DNA of 64,000 bases. Source: Chryseolinea soli (GTDB taxonomy: Bacteria > Bacteroidota > Bacteroidia > Cytophagales > Cyclobacteriaceae). This document shows positions 19,322 through 28,197 of this stretch, in pieces (position 1 is the first letter of the stretch; every line of letters begins with the position of its first letter). Both the position numbers and the translations under genes were made by a program. Below the pieces are notes generated by a model, which was not told the origin of the DNA, searched no databases, and saw nothing but the letters and a program-made list of their open reading frames with translations. The stretch lies in NCBI RefSeq assembly GCF_003589925.1, contig NZ_CP032382.1, positions 310,001 through 374,000 of the forward strand, read 5' to 3'.

Positions 19322-20497
19322 ATGAAGAAAAGAGTTGTTGTCGGTTTGTCGGGAGGAGTGGACTCCAGCGTCACGGCGTACCTGTTGAAAGAACAGGGCT
19401 ACGAAGTGATCGGCATGTTCATGAAGAACTGGCACGACGACACCGTGACCATCAGCAACGAATGCCCCTGGCTGGACGACAGCAACGACGCCATGATCGT
19501 GGCACAGCATCTGGGCATTCCTTTTCAAGCCATCGATCTCAGCAAGGAATATAAAGAGCGCATCGTCGACTATATGTTCGCCGAATATCAGGCCGGGCGC
19601 ACGCCCAATCCCGATGTGCTGTGCAACCGTGAGATCAAGTTTGATATTTTTCTACAGACCGCTTTAAAACTGGGCGCCGAATATGTGGCCACGGGTCACT
19701 ATGCGCGCAAAGATTCTTTTGAGAAAGACGGCAAGACCGTATACCGGTTGCTGAGCGGCAAAGATCCCAACAAAGATCAAAGCTATTTTCTTTGCCAACT
19801 CACGCAAGAACAATTATCGAAGGCGCTGTTCCCCATCGGCGAATTGCTGAAGCCGGAAGTGCGCGCCATCGCGAAGAAGATCGATTTGGTTACGGCCGAT
19901 AAAAAAGATTCACAAGGGCTCTGCTTTGTGGGCAAAGTGCACTTGCCTGATTTCTTACAACAACGCCTGCAACCCAAAACGGGCAAGGTGATCGAGATCG
20001 ATGCGGAAGCCGCCGTTTTCAAAAATGGTTATGCGGCCGATGATCTCCGTTCGCTTTCTGCGCACTACGAATTGGCACCCGAACAAGGTGAAGTGATCGG
20101 CGAACACAAAGGCGCTCATTACTACACCATCGGGCAGCGCAAAGGCCTCAACCTCGGCGGCTTTGAAAAGCCGTTGTTTGTGATTGGCACAGACACTGAA
20201 AAGAATGTGATCTACACCGGCATGGGAGAAGATCATCCCGGACTTTATCGCAAGGCGTTGTTTATTCCGAACAGCGACGAGCACTGGATTCGCAAAGATC
20301 TTGCCTTAGCGGTGGGTGAGTCAAAAGATTATCTCACGCGCATCCGTTACCGTCAGCCCTTGATGGGGTGCACGCTGCACAAGAGAGAAGAAGGGCTATA
20401 CATCACGTTCGAAAACCCTCAAAAAAGTATTACGCCCGGACAATTCGCCGCATGGTATGATGGCGAGGAATTGATTGGATCGGGTGTTATTTCGTAA
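19322..20497 (+). CDS. mnmA: tRNA-specific 2-thiouridylase MnmA
   Basis: Cytoplasmic enzyme that makes 2-thiouridine at the wobble position of tRNAs for Lys, Glu and Gln. The 391-residue product has the PP-loop GLSGGVDSS (8-16), the catalytic Cys101 in [12 protein letters not shown], and the persulfide Cys201 in [10 protein letters not shown]. These match the two active cysteines of the E. coli enzyme in spacing. It follows the TlpA-like gene by 20 bases. Confidence 0.97.
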   Translation: MKKRVVVGLSGGVDSSVTAYLLKEQGYEVIGMFMKNWHDDTVTISNECPWLDDSNDAMIVAQHLGIPFQAIDLSKEYKERIVDYMFAEYQAGRTPNPDVLCNREIKFDIFLQTALKLGAEYVATGHYARKDSFEKDGKTVYRLLSGKDPNKDQSYFLCQLTQEQLSKALFPIGELLKPEVRAIAKKIDLVTADKKDSQGLCFVGKVHLPDFLQQRLQPKTGKVIEIDAEAAVFKNGYAADDLRSLSAHYELAPEQGEVIGEHKGAHYYTIGQRKGLNLGGFEKPLFVIGTDTEKNVIYTGMGEDHPGLYRKALFIPNSDEHWIRKDLALAVGESKDYLTRIRYRQPLMGCTLHKREEGLYITFENPQKSITPGQFAAWYDGEELIGSGVIS

Positions 20498-20587
20498 CTT
20501 TCAAAATACCCATTACACTCTTTTCGATGAATACGATCGGCCGCGAGGCGTAAGAAATATGCCGAGGCCAATGAACCCGTTAGCAAC

Positions 20588-21454
20588 ATGAATTACTATC
20601 AAATTCTGGGTGTGCGTGAAGATGCCGGTTACGACGAAATCAAGCGAGCATACCGTAAGCTCATGAAAATTTACCATCCCGACAAAAATTCGACGGCAGC
20701 TGCGGCAGAATTCTCAAAAAAGATTAACGAAGCTTACGAGGTGTTGTCCGACACGTTGAAACGTGCCCAATACGACACACAACGACACTACACGTCCTCC
20801 AGTCGATATGCTTACCAGGACGCTTATCGTGAAACCAGCGACCGCGAACGTAGAGAAGCTGAGGCGCGACGGCAACGGGAAGCGGAAACGTGGAGACGCT
20901 ACCGGCAAAAACAGGAAGAGGAGACAAAGGCGGGGAAACACCAACGGCGACAGGCTATCTATCCGGTCATTCGATGGCTCAACCTGGCAGTTGCAATAGT
21001 TTCGTTACTCTTCCTTTTGGACAACTACGTTTCGGTTACCCGCAACAGCAGCATCACAGCGGGCTGGCGTGTGGGCCTTACCGGAGGAGATACCGTGGAT
21101 TTTTTACGCGACAACCACCTTGCGTTCGAGTTGCCCAAAGGCGTTCGCGTGAATTATGATTACGATCGGGATTCACTGCGCATGCCTGTACAATTCACCA
21201 TTTCATCCGTGCGCCACGTCGCCAAATCGGTAGTGATCAAAGATGGTAACAGGCTCGTTCAAATTCCGTTGACCTCAACGGATTATCAAAGCACCCCATT
21301 TTGGTGGATGCTTTCTTTGTTATGTTCCGTGGTTGTTCTGTTTTGTAAAGACTATACGGATACCGCTTATAAGCTTGCGCTTGTTTCGCTCGGTCTTTTG
21401 TTGTTTGCCTGGATGTCTTTTTCAGGACACCACGGCGAGCAATTTTATCGATAA
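20588..21454 (+). CDS. Membrane-anchored J-domain protein (HPD intact)
   Basis: Predicted Hsp70 co-chaperone anchored in the inner membrane. Residues 1-65 are a J domain with an intact HPD at 30-32 and the typical helix IV ending [14 protein letters not shown]. An Arg/Glu-rich linker (about 75-120) leads to a membrane helix at about 128-147, a non-cytoplasmic domain of about 85 residues, and one or two further hydrophobic segments to residue 288. There is no G/F region, zinc finger or C-terminal substrate domain, so this is a type III J protein. The role of the outer domain is unknown. A paralogue with the same layout follows 18 bases later. Confidence 0.85.
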   Translation: MNYYQILGVREDAGYDEIKRAYRKLMKIYHPDKNSTAAAAEFSKKINEAYEVLSDTLKRAQYDTQRHYTSSSRYAYQDAYRETSDRERREAEARRQREAETWRRYRQKQEEETKAGKHQRRQAIYPVIRWLNLAVAIVSLLFLLDNYVSVTRNSSITAGWRVGLTGGDTVDFLRDNHLAFELPKGVRVNYDYDRDSLRMPVQFTISSVRHVAKSVVIKDGNRLVQIPLTSTDYQSTPFWWMLSLLCSVVVLFCKDYTDTAYKLALVSLGLLLFAWMSFSGHHGEQFYR

Positions 21455-21472
21455 CTTAGGGAAATTATATTC

Positions 21473-22276
21473 GTGACCTACTACGAGATCCTTGGCATTT
21501 CCGGCGCGGCATCGATCGAAGAGATCAAGACTGCCTATAGCAGGTTGATCAGCACACACCCTAACGAAGTGAACCATGCGGTCGTACAGTTGAAAGAAGC
21601 TTATGGCGTACTCTCCGACCCCGTTCGAAAACAGCAATACGATCATAGTCTCTATGGTCCCCCACCACAGCCTGTTGTGGAGTATGAAGAGGATCCGCGA
21701 GGCGTTTATCGCCGGGAATACATTCAACGAAAGCAACGCGAAAAACAAGAGGAAGAGCGACGACTGGATCGGCAGCGACAGAACATTTTCCGGATCATGC
21801 GACGAGTCAATTTTGTTATTCTCGCTTATGCGGTTCTCTTGACGATCGACTATTGTTTGCCCGCTAGAGTTTACCAGGAAGTAGGCGTGGACGGCTGGCA
21901 GAAGACTTTTGGTCGAAGGCGTGGGAAGGGAAACCTTGTCTACAGCTTCATGGAAACGACGCACTTCACCTTGACCGTTTCCTACGAACTTCTCCAACGC
22001 TACGACTTTGACGCAAAGGAGAAAGAGCCGCTCGTGGTCAAGGCAACCCAGATTTGCAGAATACCAACAACCGTGTCACTCGCCGGTAAAGAGTCAACGC
22101 AGACCTATCGTGTTCTCAGTTCACCCTTTTCCGATGGCATCGCACGCCCCTTGATCCTTCTGATTGTGACCACTATGATACTTTTGTTTCGAAAGTATTC
22201 CTATGTCAACTATATGAACTGCTTTATGCCGGTACTGCTGTTCTTCCTGATGGTTCCGCCCTGGTTCCATTTCTAA
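21473..22276 (+). CDS. Membrane-anchored J-like protein with HPN instead of HPD
   Basis: Paralogue of the preceding gene: J-like domain (1-60), charged linker, membrane helix near 105-125, a non-cytoplasmic domain and C-terminal hydrophobic segments, 267 residues in all. The J signature reads HPN at 29-31 (codons CAC CCT AAC at 21557-21565), so the Asp needed to stimulate Hsp70 ATPase is missing, and the loop into helix III is shortened. The start is GTG at 21473. J-like proteins lacking HPD usually act as partners or regulators of a true J protein. Its 3' end overlaps the convergent DUF502 gene by 4 bases. Confidence 0.8.
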   Translation: MTYYEILGISGAASIEEIKTAYSRLISTHPNEVNHAVVQLKEAYGVLSDPVRKQQYDHSLYGPPPQPVVEYEEDPRGVYRREYIQRKQREKQEEERRLDRQRQNIFRIMRRVNFVILAYAVLLTIDYCLPARVYQEVGVDGWQKTFGRRRGKGNLVYSFMETTHFTLTVSYELLQRYDFDAKEKEPLVVKATQICRIPTTVSLAGKESTQTYRVLSSPFSDGIARPLILLIVTTMILLFRKYSYVNYMNCFMPVLLFFLMVPPWFHF

Positions 22277-22836
22277 GATTCTCTGAATCCACTCACCCCA
22301 CCGGAAACAATAAACTTCATAGCTGTAGGCCCCGAGATATTCAAAGGCTTGATGTTCTCTTTCGAGACAAAATAATGAAAGCCCGAAAAGGCATACGAAT
22401 GGGGAAAGTAAACCACCACCATATCGGTCAACCCCAGTTCCGTCAGGTCGGGCTGGGTGATGAAGCCGATCTGGTATAGATTATTATCCTTGTTGATGCG
22501 CACCAGCACCGGCTTGTTGAATTTCTTTTTATCGCCCACGAAGGCGCCCAGCAAATCTTTTACAGCCGAGTAGATCAATTTCACCAAAGGAATTCTGTTC
22601 ATCCCGTGATCGAACCAATCCGCCACCGTCTTGAACGCAAAGTTGGTGGTCAGGTATCCAAAGCCGGTGATCGTAATGATGATGATGGCAAATCCCAATC
22701 CCGGGTAGGGAAGATTCAGTAGTTTATCGAGACTTTGAAAGGAGAAGTATATAAAATAGGCCGTAGCAACAAGGGGTACGATAAAAAGCGTACCGCTAAA
22801 AAAGTAACGAATAAAACGCCTGAAAGTACTATCCAT
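22273..22836 (-). CDS. DUF502 family membrane protein
   Basis: 187-residue protein with two membrane helices in the first 70 residues (about 12-32 and 48-70), followed by a cytoplasmic beta-rich domain containing GFITQPD and VYFPHSYAFSG, features of the DUF502 family found in many bacteria and plants. No activity is established that I can infer. It lies 49 bases after cmk on the same strand and is probably in that operon. Confidence 0.85.
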   Translation of the reverse strand: MDSTFRRFIRYFFSGTLFIVPLVATAYFIYFSFQSLDKLLNLPYPGLGFAIIIITITGFGYLTTNFAFKTVADWFDHGMNRIPLVKLIYSAVKDLLGAFVGDKKKFNKPVLVRINKDNNLYQIGFITQPDLTELGLTDMVVVYFPHSYAFSGFHYFVSKENIKPLNISGPTAMKFIVSGGVSGFRES

Positions 22837-22885
22837 GGGGTTACGTTTACACTACTCTCCTACTCCTTCAAAAAAAATCCACTGA

Positions 22886-23575
22886 TCAGTGCAGCACGAT
22901 CATTTTGGCAAGCGCCAGGCGTACCACCTCGTCCACTTGTTCTTCCAGGGTGACGTGCGTGGTGTCGAGCACGAGCGCGTCGTCTGCCTGGCGGAGTGGA
23001 CTTTCCTTGCGGGTGGTGTCGATCTTGTCGCGTTGTAAAATATTCTCCACCACGTCGTCGAGGTCGACCATCTGGTTTTTCTCCAGTAGTTCGCGTTGTC
23101 TTCGAAAAGCGCGCGTCAACAAGTCGGCCGTCATGAAGACCTTCAGGTCGGCCTGGGGAAACACCACCGTGCCGATGTCGCGGCCGTCCATGACCACGCC
23201 GCGTTCTTTTCCCAGGCGTCGTTGTTGCTCCACCATGGCCACGCGCACTTCTTTGATGGTGCTCACGGGGCTTACCATTTCCGATACGCGCATGGTGCGG
23301 ATGGTCTTTTCAACGTTGAGACCATTGAGATAGGTTTCCGATTTGTTTTTTGTACTGATCTTAAAGGTAATATGAATATCCTGTAGCGCACGGGCCACCT
23401 CCTTGGGGTTGGTCATGGCCACATGGTGGTCCAGGAAATAGAGCGTGACGGCGCGGTACATGGCACCGGTGTCGATGTAGCGATAGCCGAGAATATTGGA
23501 GACCTCTTTTGCCGTACTGCTCTTTCCGCAAGCCGAATATCCGTCGATGGCGATGACGATTTTACGAAAGTTCAT
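22886..23575 (-). CDS. cmk: Cytidylate kinase
   Basis: Phosphorylates CMP and dCMP for nucleotide synthesis. The start at 23575 gives a 229-residue protein opening MNFRKIVIAIDGYSACGKSS, with the P-loop GYSACGKSS; RYIDTGAMYRA and the GRDIGTVVFP motif are typical of bacterial Cmk. This ATG overlaps by one base the stop of a tiny lipoprotein gene (TGATG), pointing to translational coupling; an upstream ATG at 23596 is less likely. Confidence 0.96.
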   Translation of the reverse strand: MNFRKIVIAIDGYSACGKSSTAKEVSNILGYRYIDTGAMYRAVTLYFLDHHVAMTNPKEVARALQDIHITFKISTKNKSETYLNGLNVEKTIRTMRVSEMVSPVSTIKEVRVAMVEQQRRLGKERGVVMDGRDIGTVVFPQADLKVFMTADLLTRAFRRQRELLEKNQMVDLDDVVENILQRDKIDTTRKESPLRQADDALVLDTTHVTLEEQVDEVVRLALAKMIVLH

Positions 23576-23712
23576 CAGCAATCCTTTTGAGGACAAGGGA
23601 TCGGTTTTCCGGGTTTCAGCTTTTTATGCTTTTTGGCATGATGCGACGACGAGCAGGCTTCCACCAGAAGTACCAGCACCATCAGGAGGGAAAAACGAAT
23701 AATTCTCTTCAC
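23575..23712 (-). CDS. Small lipoprotein, 45 residues
   Basis: From GTG at 23712 the frame encodes 45 residues with an almost ideal lipoprotein signal: basic start, about 14 hydrophobic residues and lipobox LVEAC, Cys20 being the lipid site. The mature part is only 26 residues, very basic (His/Lys-rich) and contains two further cysteines near the end (PC and DC). A promoter-like sequence ends about 20 bases upstream of the GTG. Too short for family assignment. It is the likely first gene of the cmk operon. Confidence 0.65.
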   Translation of the reverse strand: MKRIIRFSLLMVLVLLVEACSSSHHAKKHKKLKPGKPIPCPQKDC

Positions 23713-23732
23713 AGTGTTGCTATTGTTTGGAC

Positions 23733-23740
23733 CAAAAATA
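23733..23740 (-). promoter_or_regulatory. Putative promoter -7 element for lipoprotein-cmk genes
   Basis: The minus strand reads TATTTTTG at 23740-23733, matching TAnnTTTG. A TTTG lies upstream but at a short 15-base spacing, so the -33 element is uncertain. Confidence 0.4.
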
Positions 23741-23941
23741 GGGCAAATGATGCCACAAACCTTTCTCTCCGACACTTTATTTTGACCACTTGGCCAAAAT
23801 CCAGCCCCTGCCGGCGCGTTTCCGCACACCGCCCGCCGTCACCCTGCCGGTTGGTCCGGGATGGAAAAATAGATGTTTGTACCCGCATACCCCATGCTTT
23901 TACCGGTGTGCTTTAGTAAATTGTAAAAAAAACAAGGTGTA

Positions 23942-24217
23942 ATGGAAACGAATGATCAAGGCAAAAACGAAAAGACCTTCAACAATTTCGGCAAAAAAAT
24001 AGACGATTTCATGGTCGAGCTCAACGAAGCCGGCGAACGACTGCAAAAGGAATTCCATCTAAAATACGAAGAACTGAAAGTGTCGGCCGAGAAAATGCGC
24101 AACGACGCCGAGAACAAAGAGCGCTGGCGCGAGGTGGAAGCCAGTCTGAAAAAGGCCGGCGACGAATTAAGCAACGCCTTCAAGGCGGCCTTCAAGAAGA
24201 AGGAAGATCCGAAGTGA
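23942..24217 (+). CDS. Small charged helical protein, unknown function
   Basis: 91-residue hydrophilic protein made almost entirely of Lys, Glu, Ala, Asn and Asp, with no membrane segment or signal peptide. Hydrophobic residues recur at heptad-like spacing over about 12-85, so a long amphipathic helix or coiled coil is likely. It is transcribed divergently from the lipoprotein-cmk genes. No family recognised. The reading frame is clean, starts with ATG and is followed by a hairpin, which supports it being real. Confidence 0.6.
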   Translation: METNDQGKNEKTFNNFGKKIDDFMVELNEAGERLQKEFHLKYEELKVSAEKMRNDAENKERWREVEASLKKAGDELSNAFKAAFKKKEDPK

Positions 24218-24236
24218 TCACATCCCTAAAAAGAAA

Positions 24237-24265
24237 ATCGTTGCGCCCTGTATAGGCGCAACGAT
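24237..24265. terminator. Hairpin between the charged-helix gene and the MATE gene
   Basis: Perfect 11-bp stem ATCGTTGCGCC/GGCGCAACGAT with a 7-base loop between two convergent genes. On the minus strand it is followed by ATTTTCTTTTT, so it should end the MATE transcript; on the plus strand there is no T-tract. Confidence 0.75.
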
Positions 24266-24285
24266 CTACTATTCATACCCGGTTA

Positions 24286-25692
24286 TTACACCTTTGCCAA
24301 TTTCCATTTTCCCTGCCGAAAAATGATGATGCCGGCAATCGCCATGAGCGATTCGGCAATGGCGATGGCAGCATACACGCCTCTCGTGCCCACATGGAAT
24401 CTCTCCGCCAGCAAATAGGCCAACGGAATTTGAAAAAGCCAGAAGCCCACAAAGCTGATCACCGTAGGTGTGCGCGTATCCCCTGCTCCGTTGAACGACT
24501 GGTTTATCACCATGCTAAACGCATAGAAGACATAGCCCAGTGAAACAATTTGCAGACACTCTGCACCTTGTTCAATCGCGATGGGATCTATGGAGAACAA
24601 GCCAATGATCGGCCGCGCCAGCAGAAAGAACACGATCGTAACACTTCCGAGGAAAACCATATTAAAGAAGGCCGCTCTCCATGCCGATTGCTCTGCACGT
24701 TCAGGATGACCTGCCCCCAGATTTTGCCCCACCAAGGTTGCCGCTGCATTGGCCATTCCCCACGCCGGCAGGATCGCGAATACGATTACGCGAATCGCAA
24801 ACGTATAGCCTCCCAAAGCAGCTTCTCCAAAGCTGGACATGATGCGATTCAAAAAGATCCAACTGCCGGACCCGATTAGGAACTGGCCCGTGCTACCGGA
24901 AGATATCACCATGAGGCGCCAAACAATCTGCCACTGGGCCACCAGGTGTTTTGCATGAAGCTTGATGATCCCGTTCCCTTTCACCAAATGATAGAGTTGA
25001 AAAAGCACGCCAATGCTCCGGCCGGTGGTCGTCGCGATGGCAGCACCCTCCACACCAAAGGCTGGGACGGGCCCTAATCCAAAGATGAAAATCGGATCGA
25101 GGATCATGTTCACGAGGTTCGCCAGGATCAGCGATCGCATCGCGATAGAGGCATCACCCGCACCGCGAAAAACACCATTGATCAGGAACAGCAACATGAT
25201 CGACATGTTTCCGGTGATCATCCACTTCGTATAGCCGGAGTTTTTTTCAATAAGCGATTCACTGGCCCCCATGAGGCGCAGCAAGTCCTCCGAAAACAAG
25301 ACCCCAACCACACTGATCGCGAGCGACAACATTACCCCCAGCAAAATTGCCTGAGCCCCAGCTTCCTTGGCTGATTCAATATCTTTCTCGCCCACGCGGC
25401 GCGCGACCATGGCCGTGGCACCTATGCCCAGGCCCATCGCCAGAGAGTAAATCAAGCTGAGTAAAGACTCGGTCAAGCCGATGGTAGCGATCGCGCTGTT
25501 ATCGTGCAACTGGCCGACAAAGAAAGCATCGACCACAGCGAACAGCGACTCCATGGCCATCTCCAGCACCATCGGAATGGATAAAAGAAGAATGGCCTTG
25601 TCGATGCTTAAGACAGTATAATCCTGTTGATCTCCTCTTATCGCTTGTTTGAAAAGTCGAAAAAAGGAATTGACTTTTATAGTAAATGACAT
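24286..25692 (-). CDS. MATE family multidrug efflux transporter
   Basis: Polytopic exporter driven by a proton or sodium gradient. The 468-residue product has about twelve hydrophobic segments in two homologous halves and typical MATE stretches such as IPMVLEMAMESLFAVVDAFFVG in the first helix and NQSFNGAGDTRTP near residue 400. The first 35 residues are a polar cytoplasmic lead. Substrate cannot be predicted. The 5' region contains a short reading frame and a terminator-like hairpin, so expression may be controlled by attenuation. Confidence 0.94.
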   Translation of the reverse strand: MSFTIKVNSFFRLFKQAIRGDQQDYTVLSIDKAILLLSIPMVLEMAMESLFAVVDAFFVGQLHDNSAIATIGLTESLLSLIYSLAMGLGIGATAMVARRVGEKDIESAKEAGAQAILLGVMLSLAISVVGVLFSEDLLRLMGASESLIEKNSGYTKWMITGNMSIMLLFLINGVFRGAGDASIAMRSLILANLVNMILDPIFIFGLGPVPAFGVEGAAIATTTGRSIGVLFQLYHLVKGNGIIKLHAKHLVAQWQIVWRLMVISSGSTGQFLIGSGSWIFLNRIMSSFGEAALGGYTFAIRVIVFAILPAWGMANAAATLVGQNLGAGHPERAEQSAWRAAFFNMVFLGSVTIVFFLLARPIIGLFSIDPIAIEQGAECLQIVSLGYVFYAFSMVINQSFNGAGDTRTPTVISFVGFWLFQIPLAYLLAERFHVGTRGVYAAIAIAESLMAIAGIIIFRQGKWKLAKV

Positions 25693-25714
25693 GAAATGAC
25701 TTTAAAAGATTGAG

Positions 25715-25756
25715 AAAAAAAAAATAAAAAAGAGACGAGCCTCCCGTAGCGGGGCT
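25715..25756 (-). terminator. Terminator-like hairpin in the MATE leader
   Basis: On the minus strand a GC-rich hairpin (25756-25738, arms AGCCCCG and CGGGAGGCT with a small bulge) is followed after 6 bases by a run of 17 bases that is all T but for one A (25731-25715). It lies 23-65 bases upstream of the MATE start codon. Since the upstream gene has its own terminator at 25949-25972, this one belongs to the MATE leader. Confidence 0.6.
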
Positions 25757-25757
25757 G

Positions 25758-25808
25758 TTAGAGAAGGGGACGGACCATATCCGTCATGGAGAAAGCGAGG
25801 GTGTTCAT
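25758..25808 (-). CDS. Candidate 16-codon leader peptide upstream of MATE gene
   Basis: An ATG at 25808 opens a frame encoding MNTLAFSMTDMVRPLL and ending in TAA at 25760-25758, two bases before the terminator-like hairpin. A second hairpin (GACGGA/TCCGTC, loop of 5, 25769-25785) lies within its last codons. The layout resembles translation-controlled attenuators. No clear ribosome binding site is seen and the frame could be chance. Confidence 0.35.
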   Translation of the reverse strand: MNTLAFSMTDMVRPLL

Positions 25809-25948
25809 AGGCGTAATGATTGCGCTTGCATTGGCTTACGTCAAAACGCGGTGAAAGGTTGGGATTTCGCCGGAACAATTTCAAAATAAGTTCAGTCCCG
25901 GAGGCCCGAACGGTTAACCTCCACGATCCAAAATTCCATAAAAAAGAA

Positions 25949-25972
25949 AAAGACCACCCGAAGATGGCCTTT
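25949..25972 (-). terminator. Terminator of the GIN-domain lipoprotein gene
   Basis: Minus-strand hairpin with 10-base arms (8 pairs) around a TTCG tetraloop, followed by TTTTTCTTTTTT. It lies 28 bases after the end of the GIN-domain gene. Confidence 0.75.
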
Positions 25973-25999
25973 TCATTTACGGGTTATGTTGATTCCTTA

Positions 26000-26725
26000 T
26001 TAATCCTTTTGAACGCTGCTCGCACCCGACACATTGGAGTTCACCGAAGGATTTCCGCGATACAAAATAGAACTGGCACCTCCGGCAACGGCCTTGAGCT
26101 CATCCGAAACCGTAACCTTCCCGCTACTGGCCCCCGATATATTGATGTCGGCCTTGCCCACGGGATAATCAAACGCACTCAAAACCGATGCACCCGACAC
26201 TTCCGCTTTCAATTCATCGCCTAACCCGAAGAGATGCAGGCTGGAGGCACCAGACAGCACGAGGTTGACCTTGCGATAGCCCGCGTCCAGTTGTGATACC
26301 GATGCGCCCGAAAGGTAAATGTTCAGATCCTCGTCGCTTTCGAAGCCGATGATCCGGGATTCGGTAGCGCCGGAGAAGTTCACTTCCTTCAGCGTGGGCA
26401 TGGTGATGGTGATGTAGGTATCGTGATGGCGGTTGGCGTTGTCATCGAATTTGATGATGAGCGTGCTGCCGCTTTTGAATACGTCGAGGTCGTTCAGGTT
26501 GCGGCGATCGCCGCGGATTTCGATGCTAAACGTGTTGGCTTGCTCCACACGAATGTTGAAGGCACTACCCATTTCCAGGCGATCGAAGTCTACGAGGGAG
26601 TAGGTTTCCGTGGATTCCTGCAGAGGGCCGGGATCCTCGGTATGGTTGCAGCCCGTCAGCGCGACCACGAGGAGACATAGTGAGACCGAGAGCGTTTTGA
26701 TGTACTTCTGCATAAGGGGGTTCAT
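26000..26725 (-). CDS. GIN-domain (DUF2807) lipoprotein
   Basis: Predicted outer-envelope lipoprotein with lipobox ALTGC around residue 26; the start may be the second ATG at 26713. The remaining 215 residues are the repeating beta-strand GIN domain (putative adhesin head) of DUF2807: a series of strands separated by SGA/GAS turns such as FSGATES, LSGASVS, LSGASSL, VSGASVL and ISGASSG. The mature fold should be a right-handed beta-helix. Function in Bacteroidota is not established. It is probably monocistronic, with a terminator downstream. Confidence 0.9.
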   Translation of the reverse strand: MNPLMQKYIKTLSVSLCLLVVALTGCNHTEDPGPLQESTETYSLVDFDRLEMGSAFNIRVEQANTFSIEIRGDRRNLNDLDVFKSGSTLIIKFDDNANRHHDTYITITMPTLKEVNFSGATESRIIGFESDEDLNIYLSGASVSQLDAGYRKVNLVLSGASSLHLFGLGDELKAEVSGASVLSAFDYPVGKADINISGASSGKVTVSDELKAVAGGASSILYRGNPSVNSNVSGASSVQKD

Positions 26726-26799
26726 TTGGTTTCCCCGTTAGGACAACCGGGATTAGAGTTACCCCTATGCTGAATGAAAAAAATGCAGAACCTGATTTC

Positions 26800-28152
26800 T
26801 TAGGCGATGGAAATCGTCTTCACATTCACAAATTCCTTGATCCCTGCTTCCGAAAGCTCCCTTCCATAACCGGACTTCTTAGTTCCCCCAAACGGCAACC
26901 GCTGATCGGATTTCATCAACGCATTAATAAATACCGACCCCGATTCCACTTCCCGCGCCAGGCGTTCGCCCCTTTCAATATCTTTTGTCCAAATGGAAGC
27001 ACCCAACCCATACCGGCTGGCGTTCGCCAATTTCACCGCCTCCTCTTCCGTGCGCGCCGTGATCACGGCCGCCAGGGGCCCAAAGGTCTCCTCATCAAAC
27101 GCCGGGATGCCGGGTTTCACTTGATCCAATAATATAGGCTGGACGTTCGCTTGCTGGCGTTGCCCGCCGGTGACTATCCTGGCACCCAATTTCACCGACG
27201 CGTTCAATTGTTTCTCCAGCGTCTCCGCCAGGTCAACCCGCGCCACGGGGCCCATCGAAATGTTGCCATCAAAAGGATCGCCCTGGCGCAAGGCTTTAAT
27301 ATTTTCGGCAAAGCGGCTCATAAACTCTTCCTTCACTTGTTCCACAACAATAAACCGCTTGGCGCTGATACAGGATTGCCCCGCATTTTGCATCCGCGAC
27401 TGCGTGGCGATCTTTGCCGTCTTCTCCAGGTCGGCATCCGCCAACACAATAAAGGGATCGCTGCCTCCCAGCTCAAGTACTGTTCGCTTGATGTGTTTTC
27501 CGGCAATCGCCGCCACCTGCGAGCCCGCAAACTCACTTCCCGTCAATGCCACGCCCTGAACGATATCGGATTCTATAACACTCTCAATGACCTTGTTGTC
27601 GATCAACAGCGATTGAAACACACCCTCGGGGAAACCTGCTTCACGAAACACCTGCTCCAGCAGCAGTGAACATTTCGAAACGGTCGACGCGTGTTTCAGC
27701 AAGCCCACGTTTCCCGCCATCAGCGCCGGGGCAGCAAACCGGATGACTTGCCAGAACGGAAAATTCCACGGCATCACGGCGAGTATGGCGCCCGTTGGGT
27801 GGTGCGACACCAGGCTTCTGCGGGCATCGGTGGCGATGATCTGGTCGGCAAGGAATTTCTCGGCGTTGTTCGCGAAGAACTCGCAGGCGCCGGCGCTTTT
27901 TTCGATTTCGGCGCGGGCCTCACCGATCACTTTGCCCATCTCCAGCGTGATGGTGCGGGCATATTCTTCTTTGTTTGCCCGCAGCAAGGCGGCGGCCTTC
28001 TGCATGAGCGTTGTGCGCTCGGCAAAGGTGGTGCGCTTCCAGCTTTGATAGGCTTTGCCGGCGGTGTCAAGTTTTTTTTGAACCGTGGAGGCATCCATGG
28101 GCTGAAATTCTCCAACGACAGATTGATCAAAAGGGTTGATGGATCGTAGCAT
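26800..28152 (-). CDS. NAD(P)-dependent aldehyde dehydrogenase, succinate-semialdehyde type
   Basis: Oxidises an aldehyde to the acid. The start at 28152 (MLRSINPFDQSVVGEF) gives 450 residues, normal for the YneI-like succinate-semialdehyde dehydrogenases; an upstream ATG at 28215 lies in the terminator of tsf and is unlikely. Catalytic residues are visible: Glu227 in LELGGSDPF and Cys261 in NAGQSCISAKRF. The C-terminal motif LPFGGTKKSGYGRELS is typical of the subfamily. Succinate semialdehyde is the usual substrate; no GABA pathway gene is nearby. Confidence 0.9.
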   Translation of the reverse strand: MLRSINPFDQSVVGEFQPMDASTVQKKLDTAGKAYQSWKRTTFAERTTLMQKAAALLRANKEEYARTITLEMGKVIGEARAEIEKSAGACEFFANNAEKFLADQIIATDARRSLVSHHPTGAILAVMPWNFPFWQVIRFAAPALMAGNVGLLKHASTVSKCSLLLEQVFREAGFPEGVFQSLLIDNKVIESVIESDIVQGVALTGSEFAGSQVAAIAGKHIKRTVLELGGSDPFIVLADADLEKTAKIATQSRMQNAGQSCISAKRFIVVEQVKEEFMSRFAENIKALRQGDPFDGNISMGPVARVDLAETLEKQLNASVKLGARIVTGGQRQQANVQPILLDQVKPGIPAFDEETFGPLAAVITARTEEEAVKLANASRYGLGASIWTKDIERGERLAREVESGSVFINALMKSDQRLPFGGTKKSGYGRELSEAGIKEFVNVKTISIA

Positions 28153-28197
28153 GGTGGAATTAACGTTTGAGCGTTCAAAAAGATTAACAGCAAAAAG

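Noticed and set aside
25769..25790. Purine-riboswitch-like GGATATGG loop in the MATE leader
   Set aside because: The resemblance covers only one loop; the outer stem, the second loop and the conserved junction of a purine aptamer are missing.
25702..25884. 60-codon minus-strand frame ahead of the MATE gene
   Set aside because: It translates the terminator T-tract into a run of Phe and lacks any protein feature; the 16-codon frame in another register is more plausible as a leader.
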